Shown here: one piece after another, positions 1 through 6,605 of the stretch
Layout of the letters: every line of letters begins with the position of its first letter
How positions within the stretch are numbered: the first letter of the stretch is position 1
Assembly: GCA_964403465.1 (NCBI GenBank)
Contig: CAYOFY010000049.1
Span: 1 to 11,745, forward strand
Direction of reading: 5' to 3'
DNA from: JAFGKM01 sp964403465
Lineage (GTDB): Bacteria > Ratteibacteria > UBA8468 > B48-G9 > JAFGKM01
DNA length: 11,745 bases
Notes under the pieces: generated by a model
Told to the model about the DNA's origin: nothing
Seen by the model: only the letters and a program-made list of their open reading frames with translations
The model's database searches: none
Program-made: the position numbers and the translations under genes

Positions 1-53
1 AAGGCAGCGGTCTGCAAAACCGTTATTCGCCGGTTCAAATCCGGCCCAGGCCT
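1..53 (+). tRNA. tRNA-Cys (GCA), 5' part cut off by window edge
   Basis: This is the 3' two thirds of a cysteine tRNA. The anticodon stem GCGGT (7-11) pairs with ACCGT (19-23) around the seven-base loop CTGCAAA, which puts anticodon GCA at 14-16. A five-base variable loop (24-28) follows. The T stem GCCGG (29-33) pairs with CCGGC (41-45) around loop TTCAAAT. The 3' acceptor strand CCAGGCC is at 46-52 and the discriminator base is T at 53; U73 is the known identity base of tRNA-Cys. CCA is not encoded (TCT follows). The acceptor 5' strand and most of the D arm lie to the left of the window. The gene converges on the minus-strand operon. Confidence 0.93.
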
Positions 54-118
54 CTCTTTTCTATAATAGTGCCGGATTGAGTTCGCCGGAGAGCAAGGCG
101 GAGCAGAGAAAAATCCCC

Positions 119-147
119 TCATACCCCCCTTTGCAAAGGGGGGATGA
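119..147. terminator. GC-rich palindrome between operon end and tRNA; possible bidirectional terminator or dispersed repeat
   Basis: Positions 124-143 form a perfect 20-base palindrome: six C, TTTGCAAA, six G. The pairing extends outward with TCAT (119-122) against ATGA (144-147), leaving A123 bulged. The folded form would be about a 12-bp stem with a TGCA loop. It lies 13 bases past the stop of the last operon gene and between two converging transcription units, which fits a transcription end point. For minus-strand transcripts the T run (complement of 109-113) comes only after a GGGGA spacer, so it is not a textbook intrinsic terminator; the plus side has no T run. Similar C6...G6 palindromes occur as dispersed intergenic repeats in many environmental bacterial genomes (general knowledge). 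Only one copy is seen here. Confidence 0.5.
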
Positions 148-160
148 AATCAATTCGGTA

Positions 161-895
161 TCACTTCTCAAAGTGGATAATCCCGTACTCCTCCAGGAAA
201 TGGAAGTTGGTCACGGAAAGCGGCGGGAACATGGATAATTCCTCTTTTTCCAGGTACCTTGAATAGTTATAGCGGGATATGAGTATCCTCCATTCCGAGC
301 CGGGTCCGAAATAATGCTCCTGTCTGGGCGTGAACATGTACCAGGGGGCAATCTGTCCGGCAGGAAGCGCCATCTCTATCGTCCAGTATCTGTCCCTGTC
401 ATCGCTGTTGTTGAGGGTCCCTTCCACATGCGCGGCAACCTGCATGTTTATCAACTTCTTCGTCCACTGGTCCATGTTCCTGAAGATGCCCAGGAATTTC
501 CGCGAGGGGAACCAGAAGACCGTCTTTTTGTTATTGGGTGTACCGTAAAGTTCCCAGTACCACTCCTCCTTTTCCGGCTTGAGAAAGACCTCCAGCAAAT
601 CCCCCGTTGTATAGAAATGCGCCTGGTCTTCCTGCCCCTTCTGCACTATATCGGAATCAACAAGATGCGCCCCGATATAGAGATTTTCAGCATCCCACGC
701 AAGCATCACCTCGCCGCCTTCCCGGGGAGTGGCCTTCTTACTGTCCATGCTCAAAGATAGCGGGTAGCGGACTGCTTTCTGCCAGACAGGGTCATCCAGG
801 TTGCCGTCTATGACCACGGGTTTTTCCGTATGCTTTGCAACGAGGATTCTCGGAACGAAAGATTTTTCTGCCTTATCCGTCTTATCTGTTTTCAT
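161..895 (-). CDS. Stand-alone CBM9-like (DOMON-type) carbohydrate-binding protein
   Basis: About 244 residues, apparently a single CBM9-like beta-sandwich domain. Family hallmarks are visible: the N-terminal strand PVVIDGNLDDPVWQKA (about residues 26-41), AWDAENLYIGAHLVD (66-80), GDLLEVFLKP (98-107), YWELYGTPNN (113-122), WTIEMALP (171-178) and the terminal NFHFLEEYGIIHFE (230-243). CBM9 domains bind sugars, often chain ends, and are usually attached to secreted xylanases. Here the domain is free, has no catalytic partner and no signal peptide: the N-terminus is a charged MKTDKTDKAEK. It is the last gene of the operon, 43 bases after URO-D protein B. The ATG at 895 is preferred because GGAGGGGGG (898-906) sits 6 bases upstream; the in-frame ATG at 910 would place that SD inside the gene. 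Its role is probably binding an oligosaccharide intermediate or helping a partner enzyme; no catalytic function is visible. Confidence 0.9.
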   Translation of the reverse strand: MKTDKTDKAEKSFVPRILVAKHTEKPVVIDGNLDDPVWQKAVRYPLSLSMDSKKATPREGGEVMLAWDAENLYIGAHLVDSDIVQKGQEDQAHFYTTGDLLEVFLKPEKEEWYWELYGTPNNKKTVFWFPSRKFLGIFRNMDQWTKKLINMQVAAHVEGTLNNSDDRDRYWTIEMALPAGQIAPWYMFTPRQEHYFGPGSEWRILISRYNYSRYLEKEELSMFPPLSVTNFHFLEEYGIIHFEK

Positions 896-897
896 GT

Positions 898-906
898 CCC
901 CCCTCC
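898..906 (-). promoter_or_regulatory. Ribosome binding site deciding the start of the CBM9-like gene
   Basis: Read on the minus strand this is GGAGGGGGG, with GGAGG six bases before the ATG at 895. It lies just downstream of an in-frame ATG at 910, so the longer reading frame is unlikely to be used. Confidence 0.7.
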
Positions 907-938
907 GCATTTTTTAAAAGAGTTCCGGTAACCGTCCA

Positions 939-2057
939 TCAACCTTTACCTGAAACCAGTTTCTTCTTTAACTCAAGATAGTACAGGAAATTGTCCAGGG
1001 AAATTTCAGGCGAAAAGGCATGGTCAAGATGCGGGATGTATCCCCCCCTCTCCATCAGGGGCGGTATCTTTGCACGGAGTTCTTTTTCTATCGCTTCTTT
1101 CCCTCTTGAAATCTCTATCTTGTCTATCCCTCCCGCCAGTCCTATTGAATTTCCGTATTTTTTTCTCAGCCTGACAGGGTCCATTCCGGATGCCTGCTCC
1201 AGGGGCCAGAGACAGGTTATCCCTGCCTCTATCATCAAGGGAATCAGGACCTCCGGGTCGCCATCGCTGTCAAGCCAGAAGTGTTTTATGCCTGCCTTCC
1301 TGAACCTGCCTGTTATCTTCCTGTAATACGGCAGAAAGAATTTACTGAAAATCTGAGGCGAAATGAGGGGACCTCCTTTCCCTGCAAAGTCCTCAAAGAA
1401 ATTGAAATAGTCAAACTGCACTTCGCTCAACGCCTTTTCCAGAAGGGAAAGCAGGAATTCCGTGTTGAACTCTATCATTTCTTCCACAAAGGCAGGCTCG
1501 TCATAGAAAAGGTAAGAGATATTCTCCGTTCCCACCCACCTGCGCAGTTGTGAATAGAGACCGAACGTCCCGTTCCCGAGAAGGCACAGCGGATAATCTC
1601 TCTCCCGCCATATCTTCACCCACTGGTCCCACCAGAGCGGATACCGAACGGGCAACTCCGGACTGTATCTCTTTCTTATCTCTCCAAAACTTTTCCTGTC
1701 CGTCACAGGGAATGAGATGTACTGGTCCATGCTCATCCGCGTGCCCCTCACGGTTCCCTCTTTAAGCGCCTTTGTAACCACGCCTTCGGTATTCCTGGCA
1801 GTAAGATACCTGTCCGTTTCCTCAATCACCCGGAACTCAAACCCCGGAATCATCCCGATATTTATATGGGCAAACCCCCTTCTCTCCAGGCCAAGGGAGG
1901 GCTCCCCTTCAAACCAGTTCCAGTAGAGTGTCTCCGCCGGCAACCCTTCATTGTCCCATCTCTCTATCGTCTGCCCCCAGCATCCGAGTTCGTAATTCGG
2001 CAGCCTGTCCACGGATTCAAACGACAGTATCCTGTTGAACCTTTCCCTCGGGGTCAT
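939..2057 (-). CDS. URO-D-superfamily protein B (uroporphyrinogen decarboxylase / corrinoid methyltransferase-like), not HemE
   Basis: 372 residues, the usual length for this superfamily (TIM barrel, PF01208-type). It starts with the family-typical MTPRERFNRIL. Other visible landmarks are FYDEPAFVEEM (184-194), FFEDFAGKGGPLISP (220-234), LDSDGD (262-267), GGIDK (309-313) and the C-terminal GGYIPHLDHAFSPE (338-351). The RQAGR signature of true HemE is absent, and so is the HxC...C zinc motif of MtaA/MtbA; LDSDG stands where HxCG is expected. It is therefore unlikely to make coproporphyrinogen. Haem-unrelated members are often methyl-transfer enzymes or uncharacterised. It is clearly paralogous to the protein at 5520-6605. 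SD AAGGAG (2065-2070) lies 7 bases before the ATG, and the gene begins 16 bases after the ADP-ribosylglycohydrolase-like gene. Fold assignment is secure; substrate unknown. Confidence 0.92.
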   Translation of the reverse strand: MTPRERFNRILSFESVDRLPNYELGCWGQTIERWDNEGLPAETLYWNWFEGEPSLGLERRGFAHINIGMIPGFEFRVIEETDRYLTARNTEGVVTKALKEGTVRGTRMSMDQYISFPVTDRKSFGEIRKRYSPELPVRYPLWWDQWVKIWRERDYPLCLLGNGTFGLYSQLRRWVGTENISYLFYDEPAFVEEMIEFNTEFLLSLLEKALSEVQFDYFNFFEDFAGKGGPLISPQIFSKFFLPYYRKITGRFRKAGIKHFWLDSDGDPEVLIPLMIEAGITCLWPLEQASGMDPVRLRKKYGNSIGLAGGIDKIEISRGKEAIEKELRAKIPPLMERGGYIPHLDHAFSPEISLDNFLYYLELKKKLVSGKG

Positions 2058-2073
2058 CTTCCTGCTCCTTTGT

Positions 2074-4098
2074 TTATGGCAACTGCGACCTCTGTTTCAG
2101 GACAGCCAGTTTCCGGTTCACCAGCAGGTCGCTTATCCTTTTGGAATTGTTGCGTATCCTTGCCAGACTCTCCCTGCCGAACATCTCCATCCATTCCCCG
2201 GGAACGTTTGAGTAACCTCTCAGGGTGCCCGCAAGCATGCTCGCCCTGCCCGCAATGGTATCGGAATCCCTGCCTATGTTGGTCCCGCCGATTGCGGACA
2301 ACCGGACGTCTCCCTTTGCCGTTCTAAACATCGCCAGAGAGAAACCCAGTACCTCCAGGGGGTCAATGTGATGGTACAGAAGACATTTCTTGTACAGTTC
2401 CTCCCTCATCGCGAGAACGTCGTCATATCTGTCAGATATCTCAAGGCATTTTTCCAGGTAGTCATACACGCTTTTGAAAGGCCGTTTATCAAAAGTTTTC
2501 AGCGGGCACCTGGGAGAATATTTGAGCGCCGCTTTGCAGATACTGTCAACGGTGGCGTCCGGAAACAGGGCTTCGGAGACGCAGCATGCAAGTACCGCCG
2601 CAGCCGGCACATCAAGGCCTCTCTGGTACATACAGGAGATTGCAGTAGCGTCAATGGCGCAGAATTCAGGGTCAACGGCGTTATACAGCCCTGCGGGCTC
2701 CATGCACATGACCGTTGAGCCCGTTACCACGTTCCAGTGTCCGGTTATTCTCGGGTCCCACCCCTGCATGATTAAATCGTACGTATTGCCCATGCACAGT
2801 GAGTAAAAATGGTCCCTGTTCAGTTTTTCACGCCATTTTTCGCCGAAATGTCTTGCCATGACAGGTCTACCGCCCCTGTCCATGTATGTCTCAACAAGAA
2901 GCATTGCCATCTGGTTGTCGTCTTCGGACTCCAGTCTCCCGGGGTCAAGGATCGTTTTTATACCGCCGGGATATTCTCTGTCTATCTCCGTATACAGTTT
3001 TCCTTCCACGGGGGAACCCATGGCATTCCCTATCGCGCCTGCCAGCAGACACCCGTAAATCTTCTCCTCAAGCAATGACAGCCCGGCTTCTTTCTCTCTC
3101 TTCGCAAGTTTCCCGCAGACAGAGATGATTGTTTTTTCTTTTCTCTTCCTTGATTCAACAACCTTCGTCATTCCGGACCACTTTTCTGCGACAGGACCTG
3201 CCCACTTGAGCCATTCTGCAGGAAAGACGTCCCTTCCGTACAGCGCACCGGCAACCGCACCAGCGATTACCGGGCTTACGGCATTGGGTTTTTCCATGCA
3301 CAACAGGAGGGACATCATCTTCTGCGGCTTCATGGAAAACGGGACCAGAAGCGGAAGCACGTATTTTATCGGATTGTTGTCAATCCAGTTGAAATCTTTT
3401 TGTGCGGAAATCTTATTAAACCAGGCATTGAGGATTTCTTCGTCCTGGTTGATTTTAGAAAAACTTCTTACCGCGAAATTGAGCTGATAGAAAAGGTCTT
3501 TGTTATTCTCCAGTGCAATCTTCAGAACATTCTCCACAATTTCCTCAGGGGTCTTGCTGAATGCGCAGGCTACAGCCGCGGCGGAAAGCCCTGCCCAGTC
3601 GGCACCTGTCCTCGGCTGACAGACGGAGGCAATCTCCACGCCGTCCAGATAGGCATGTTCAGGGTCGGCAAAATGATAGATGCCCACGGCCGGCATGGAT
3701 GCCGAAACCAGCCCGTTCGGCGCCGTACCCAGCCCGCTTATCCTCGGGTTCATCCCTTCTCTCAACAGTTCCTGGGTCGTATGCAGGGCGTCCCACCAGA
3801 AAACTCCCCTTGAAATCTCTTTGTCTTCCTTGAGTTCCTCGGCAAAGTCCTCGGGAGTTATCCTGCCCCCTTTTTTTGCATACGCCCTTATTCCGAGTTC
3901 TATAAGGGGTTCGGGCTTCCATATGTTAATCCTGTTCGGATGCTGTTCATAAGAGCGGTTCGGTTCAAGTTTCACCTCAAAAATTTTCCTGCCCCTTGCG
4001 TTTTCAAACCTCTCAGACTCCGTCCATCTCAACCAGCCGAACTCGGAACCGATTGCGCAACCTATTAAGGAACCTTCTATTCTTTCCTGCAAATCCAT
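2074..4098 (-). CDS. Tandem double-domain ADP-ribosylglycohydrolase-family protein
   Basis: About 674 residues, roughly twice the usual length of an ADP-ribosylglycohydrolase (ARH/DraG fold), because it holds two copies. Both halves open with a GxxxGxAxG-type motif (IEGSLIGCAIG at 7-17; IYGCLLAGAIGNAMGSPVE at 347-365). They align again at NPRISG (117-122) versus DPRITG (448-453) and further at HFADPEHAYLDGVEIAS versus NAVDPEFCAIDATAIS. The C-terminal half keeps acidic metal-binding motifs: SEDDNQMAM (391-399) and GRDSDTIAG (609-617). The N-terminal half has lost both, with NIWKPEPL (58-65) and EKPNAVSP (269-276) in their place, so it is probably catalytically dead. Family enzymes use two Mg ions to cleave ADP-ribose from proteins or small molecules; in a glycosidase operon another glycosidic bond is possible (inference). 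The ATG at 4098 is chosen for SD AGGGAGGG five bases upstream; an in-frame TTG at 4140 gives 688 residues without a good SD. No signal peptide. Confidence 0.9.
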   Translation of the reverse strand: MDLQERIEGSLIGCAIGSEFGWLRWTESERFENARGRKIFEVKLEPNRSYEQHPNRINIWKPEPLIELGIRAYAKKGGRITPEDFAEELKEDKEISRGVFWWDALHTTQELLREGMNPRISGLGTAPNGLVSASMPAVGIYHFADPEHAYLDGVEIASVCQPRTGADWAGLSAAAVACAFSKTPEEIVENVLKIALENNKDLFYQLNFAVRSFSKINQDEEILNAWFNKISAQKDFNWIDNNPIKYVLPLLVPFSMKPQKMMSLLLCMEKPNAVSPVIAGAVAGALYGRDVFPAEWLKWAGPVAEKWSGMTKVVESRKRKEKTIISVCGKLAKREKEAGLSLLEEKIYGCLLAGAIGNAMGSPVEGKLYTEIDREYPGGIKTILDPGRLESEDDNQMAMLLVETYMDRGGRPVMARHFGEKWREKLNRDHFYSLCMGNTYDLIMQGWDPRITGHWNVVTGSTVMCMEPAGLYNAVDPEFCAIDATAISCMYQRGLDVPAAAVLACCVSEALFPDATVDSICKAALKYSPRCPLKTFDKRPFKSVYDYLEKCLEISDRYDDVLAMREELYKKCLLYHHIDPLEVLGFSLAMFRTAKGDVRLSAIGGTNIGRDSDTIAGRASMLAGTLRGYSNVPGEWMEMFGRESLARIRNNSKRISDLLVNRKLAVLKQRSQLP

Positions 4099-4192
4099 TG
4101 TTGCCCTCCCTCTTTTTTTCGACAGCCTGATATTACCCAAAAGGATGTAGTAACCGTTAAACCTGCAACTGAAATGTTACTTGATGACCTTT
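4099..4192 (-). other. Longest gap inside the operon (94 bases), no confident regulatory element
   Basis: This is the only sizeable intercistronic gap; all others are 43 bases or less. On the minus strand AGTAAC and GTTACT (complement of about 4148-4180) could pair around a loop of about 21 bases, which is weak. A TAATAT near 4130 has no convincing -35 partner. It could hold an internal promoter or processing site for the last three genes, but nothing here proves that. Confidence 0.3.
4104..4111 (-). promoter_or_regulatory. Ribosome binding site deciding the start of the ADP-ribosylglycohydrolase-like gene
   Basis: AGGGAGGG on the minus strand, five bases before the ATG at 4098. It favours this start over the upstream in-frame TTG at 4140. 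Confidence 0.65.
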
Positions 4193-5509
4193 CTACTCCT
4201 GCGACAGGCGGCGGAACCCTTCAAGAGGCAGGGCCGCGGAAGGTCCGTACCATTTGCCTTCGCCGGGCACTTCCTTCAGAACCGCGGGGTTAATCCATTC
4301 AAAAGGAGCCCCGTCCTCCTCAAAATGCCGCGTATGTTCAATGAATTCCCGCGCAAGGGAGACAGCGTAAGGCCTGTCGGTTTGAGATATGCTCCAGCAA
4401 ACGTATCCGAGAGGCTGAGGCCAGTAGCCGCCCCACTGGTATTTCCCGTAGAACTTGTTCTCGTCCAGCCGACCATCTTCCCAGACAATCCTGCCGGGTA
4501 CGTCATCCGCCCATACCGGAGTATGCCTGAGGTAACCGCTGATTGATAGTGCACCGTCCCTGCATGCTTTCGTCAGTGCCCTGGATGCGGCTGCGGCGTA
4601 ATCATCCTGCAGAAGTCCATAGTAAACCGCCATCGCGGTCGTCCATGTATCCGGCTGCCGGTTGACCATGGTTGCAAAGATAAGCCAGCCGTCATCTCGC
4701 TGGAAGGTTCTGCGGAAAACCTCCGAAAGTTTTTCCATGAGATGCATGTATTCTTCCTCCTGTTCTCTTTCGCCGGTCAGGCGGAACAGTTCCGCCATCT
4801 GGCCTGCGGCGCGGAACCGCAGGCAGGAGGTCAGAGCAACCGCGCCCATAGGTCTCAATGCGTCATGGAAACTGGAAGCAGCCCAGTCCAGGGGAGTATT
4901 CCAGTGCAGCCCGGTCTCCCTGTCAACCGGCATGGACTGGAAACCGAGGTGCAAACGCTCAAGAACCGGCACGCCGTTCACCGGAGACCTTAGCAATTCA
5001 ACGGAACGGCGAGTATCAGGCAGAGACGTAAGCAGAAAAGCCAGTTGAACGACCTCGTAGATGTCATCATCGGCAGGACGGACCCCGAAGTGGCCGTCGC
5101 CCTGGTCATCGGATGTGGAATAACTGCCCGGATAGAAAACGGCGCCGGCAGAATGAGTTCTCTGGAACTCCTCTATGCCGAGACCTGGAAGATTGATATG
5201 GTCGGGTATCGCCCATGGAGTGACACGAAGATGGTGTGCGAGAGCACGGCTTTCCGGCCCGTTCTGGAAAGAGAGAATAATTTTCAACATGGTCTCCATC
5301 TCCCCTGGGGGAATACAGCCGGAGCGGCATTGCATCACGGCATCGCGTATCCAGAAACTCGGGTACTTGTCGTCTCCGCCCGGCACGTATATGGTTACAG
5401 GTTTTTCGGAAAAACCCGGGACAGAAGGCACCCTTCGCAGACACCTGCGCACAATATTGGCCGCGTGTTTCTCAAGCCAGTCATAACTTTTTTTATCAGG
5501 GAAGAACAT
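4193..5509 (-). CDS. Six-hairpin ((alpha/alpha)6-barrel) glycosidase-like protein, family not assigned
   Basis: 438 residues, soluble, with no signal peptide or membrane segment. Alternating helices, aromatic residues and motifs resembling six-hairpin glycosidases are visible: YPSFWIRDAVMQ (49-60), with an Asp in a 'WxRD' setting as in several such families; HWNTPLDWAA (202-211); DGWLIFATMVNRQPDTWTTAM (273-293); KYQWGGYWPQPLGYVCW (356-372); and PFEWINP (402-408). Candidate acid residues are D56 and E404, but I cannot assign catalytic roles. Enzymes with this fold (GH15, GH37, GH63, GH78, GH88 and related) hydrolyse alpha-glucosides, trehalose, rhamnosides or unsaturated uronides. I do not recognise a specific GH family. 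It starts 10 bases after the stop of URO-D protein A and has only a weak SD (GAGCG), so translation probably relies on coupling to the upstream gene. It ends in TAG. Confidence 0.85.
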   Translation of the reverse strand: MFFPDKKSYDWLEKHAANIVRRCLRRVPSVPGFSEKPVTIYVPGGDDKYPSFWIRDAVMQCRSGCIPPGEMETMLKIILSFQNGPESRALAHHLRVTPWAIPDHINLPGLGIEEFQRTHSAGAVFYPGSYSTSDDQGDGHFGVRPADDDIYEVVQLAFLLTSLPDTRRSVELLRSPVNGVPVLERLHLGFQSMPVDRETGLHWNTPLDWAASSFHDALRPMGAVALTSCLRFRAAGQMAELFRLTGEREQEEEYMHLMEKLSEVFRRTFQRDDGWLIFATMVNRQPDTWTTAMAVYYGLLQDDYAAAASRALTKACRDGALSISGYLRHTPVWADDVPGRIVWEDGRLDENKFYGKYQWGGYWPQPLGYVCWSISQTDRPYAVSLAREFIEHTRHFEEDGAPFEWINPAVLKEVPGEGKWYGPSAALPLEGFRRLSQE

Positions 5510-5519
5510 AGTCGCTCTA

Positions 5520-6605
5520 TTATCCCTTTTCGCAGACTTTTTTCAGCGCACCCATAAAATACAGGTAGTTTTTATAGGGTACGTCCGGAGGCATTGAATG
5601 GTCAAGCCCGGGAACATAGCCGCCTTCCTCTATCAGGGGTCTTACACGCTCCAGTTCCCTGTCAATTGCCTCTTTACCGTGTATGAGAGCTCTCTTGTCT
5701 ATGCCGTACCAGAGTCTTAAATCCCTGCCGTATCTCTTCCTTACTCCAACCACGTCCATCCCTGCCTGGACCTCAAACGGGTACAGGGTATTTATCCCCG
5801 AATCAAGCCAGATGGGAATAAGAGAAGAGGTCTCTCCGTCGCTGTCCAGACAGATGTAGGGCACGCCCTTCTGCCTGAGAAAATCAACGACCCTTCTGTA
5901 CCTTGGCAACGCAAATTTTCTGAAAAGGCCGGGGCCCACGAGAGGCCCTGTCTTATAGGCCATATCCTCCCAGAAACCGAACACATCCACGTCGGTATAT
6001 TCCAGGATTTGTTCCATCATCCTTATGATGAAATCAGCCACTCCGTCCATCATCTCCTCAACCCAGGCAGGGTCGTCATAAAACAACATGCATAACCGCT
6101 CAACCCCCACCAATGCCCTGAGTCCGCCAAAAAATCCGCCCCACCTGTCCGCTATAATCACAAGCGGTAAGGTCCTGTTGCGCAGAGAGGTCAGCTGCTC
6201 CGTATAGTCGTTGCCTATCCTTCCCTTTAAATCAGGATTGAATTTCTCCCTGTAAAACCTCCTGTATTCCTCCCTCGTCTCAACCGGGAATTTCACAAAC
6301 TGGGGCATTGACGAATACGGGTTATCTTTTCTTTCTTTCATCGTTATGCCTTCATGGTTGATGTATAAAACCGTGTTTTCGTCCTCCTGTATTATCTTTT
6401 TTTCAAAAGGTGGCGACGGAAAGAACCATCCTCCGTACATCAGCCAGTCGTCCGTATTGAAATCAGGAGGATTGTCAGGGTCAAAACCCTCTTTTTTCCA
6501 TCTTTCAATGGTCTCAGGCCAGGCGCCGCTGCACCATATCCCGTAGACGCACCTGTCAACAGGCCTGTACTCCATCAGATTCAGAAATCTTTCCCTGTCA
6601 GTCAT
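5520..6605 (-). CDS. URO-D-superfamily protein A (uroporphyrinogen decarboxylase / corrinoid methyltransferase-like), not HemE
   Basis: 361 residues, paralogous to the protein at 939-2057. Shared landmarks in order are MTDRERFLNLM at the N-terminus, ETIERWKKEGF (31-41), FYDDPAWVEEMM (175-186), FWEDMAYKTGPLVGP (211-225), ICLDSDGE (251-258), GIDK (301-304) and GGYVPGLDHSMPPDVP (328-343). Like its paralogue it lacks the RQAGR motif of HemE and the HxC zinc motif of MtaA/MtbA. The two copies are well diverged in the N-terminal third, where substrate specificity would be expected, so they probably act on different substrates or partners. The start codon overlaps the preceding stop (TAATG), and SD AAAGGAG lies inside the end of the upstream gene, so the two are translationally coupled. 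No corrinoid-binding protein is encoded in the window, which leaves a methyltransferase role unproven. Confidence 0.92.
   Translation of the reverse strand: MTDRERFLNLMEYRPVDRCVYGIWCSGAWPETIERWKKEGFDPDNPPDFNTDDWLMYGGWFFPSPPFEKKIIQEDENTVLYINHEGITMKERKDNPYSSMPQFVKFPVETREEYRRFYREKFNPDLKGRIGNDYTEQLTSLRNRTLPLVIIADRWGGFFGGLRALVGVERLCMLFYDDPAWVEEMMDGVADFIIRMMEQILEYTDVDVFGFWEDMAYKTGPLVGPGLFRKFALPRYRRVVDFLRQKGVPYICLDSDGETSSLIPIWLDSGINTLYPFEVQAGMDVVGVRKRYGRDLRLWYGIDKRALIHGKEAIDRELERVRPLIEEGGYVPGLDHSMPPDVPYKNYLYFMGALKKVCEKG

Noticed and set aside
62..67. TATAAT hexamer just after the tRNA, resembling a -10 box
   Set aside because: The matching -35 position falls inside the tRNA gene and reads nothing like TTGACA, and no plus-strand gene follows.
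1866..2327. 153-residue open frame on the plus strand
   Set aside because: It lies opposite the ends of two well-supported minus-strand genes and its translation is low-complexity (Ser, Pro, Cys, Arg) without family motifs; it is a shadow of the real coding frames.
5045..5557. 170-residue open frame on the plus strand
   Set aside because: It is antisense to the N-terminal half of the six-hairpin glycosidase-like gene, no recognisable motif, and no convincing ribosome binding site.
939..6605. Naming the two URO-D genes hemE
   Set aside because: Neither has the RQAGR signature of uroporphyrinogen decarboxylase, there are two copies in a glycan operon, and no other haem gene is nearby.
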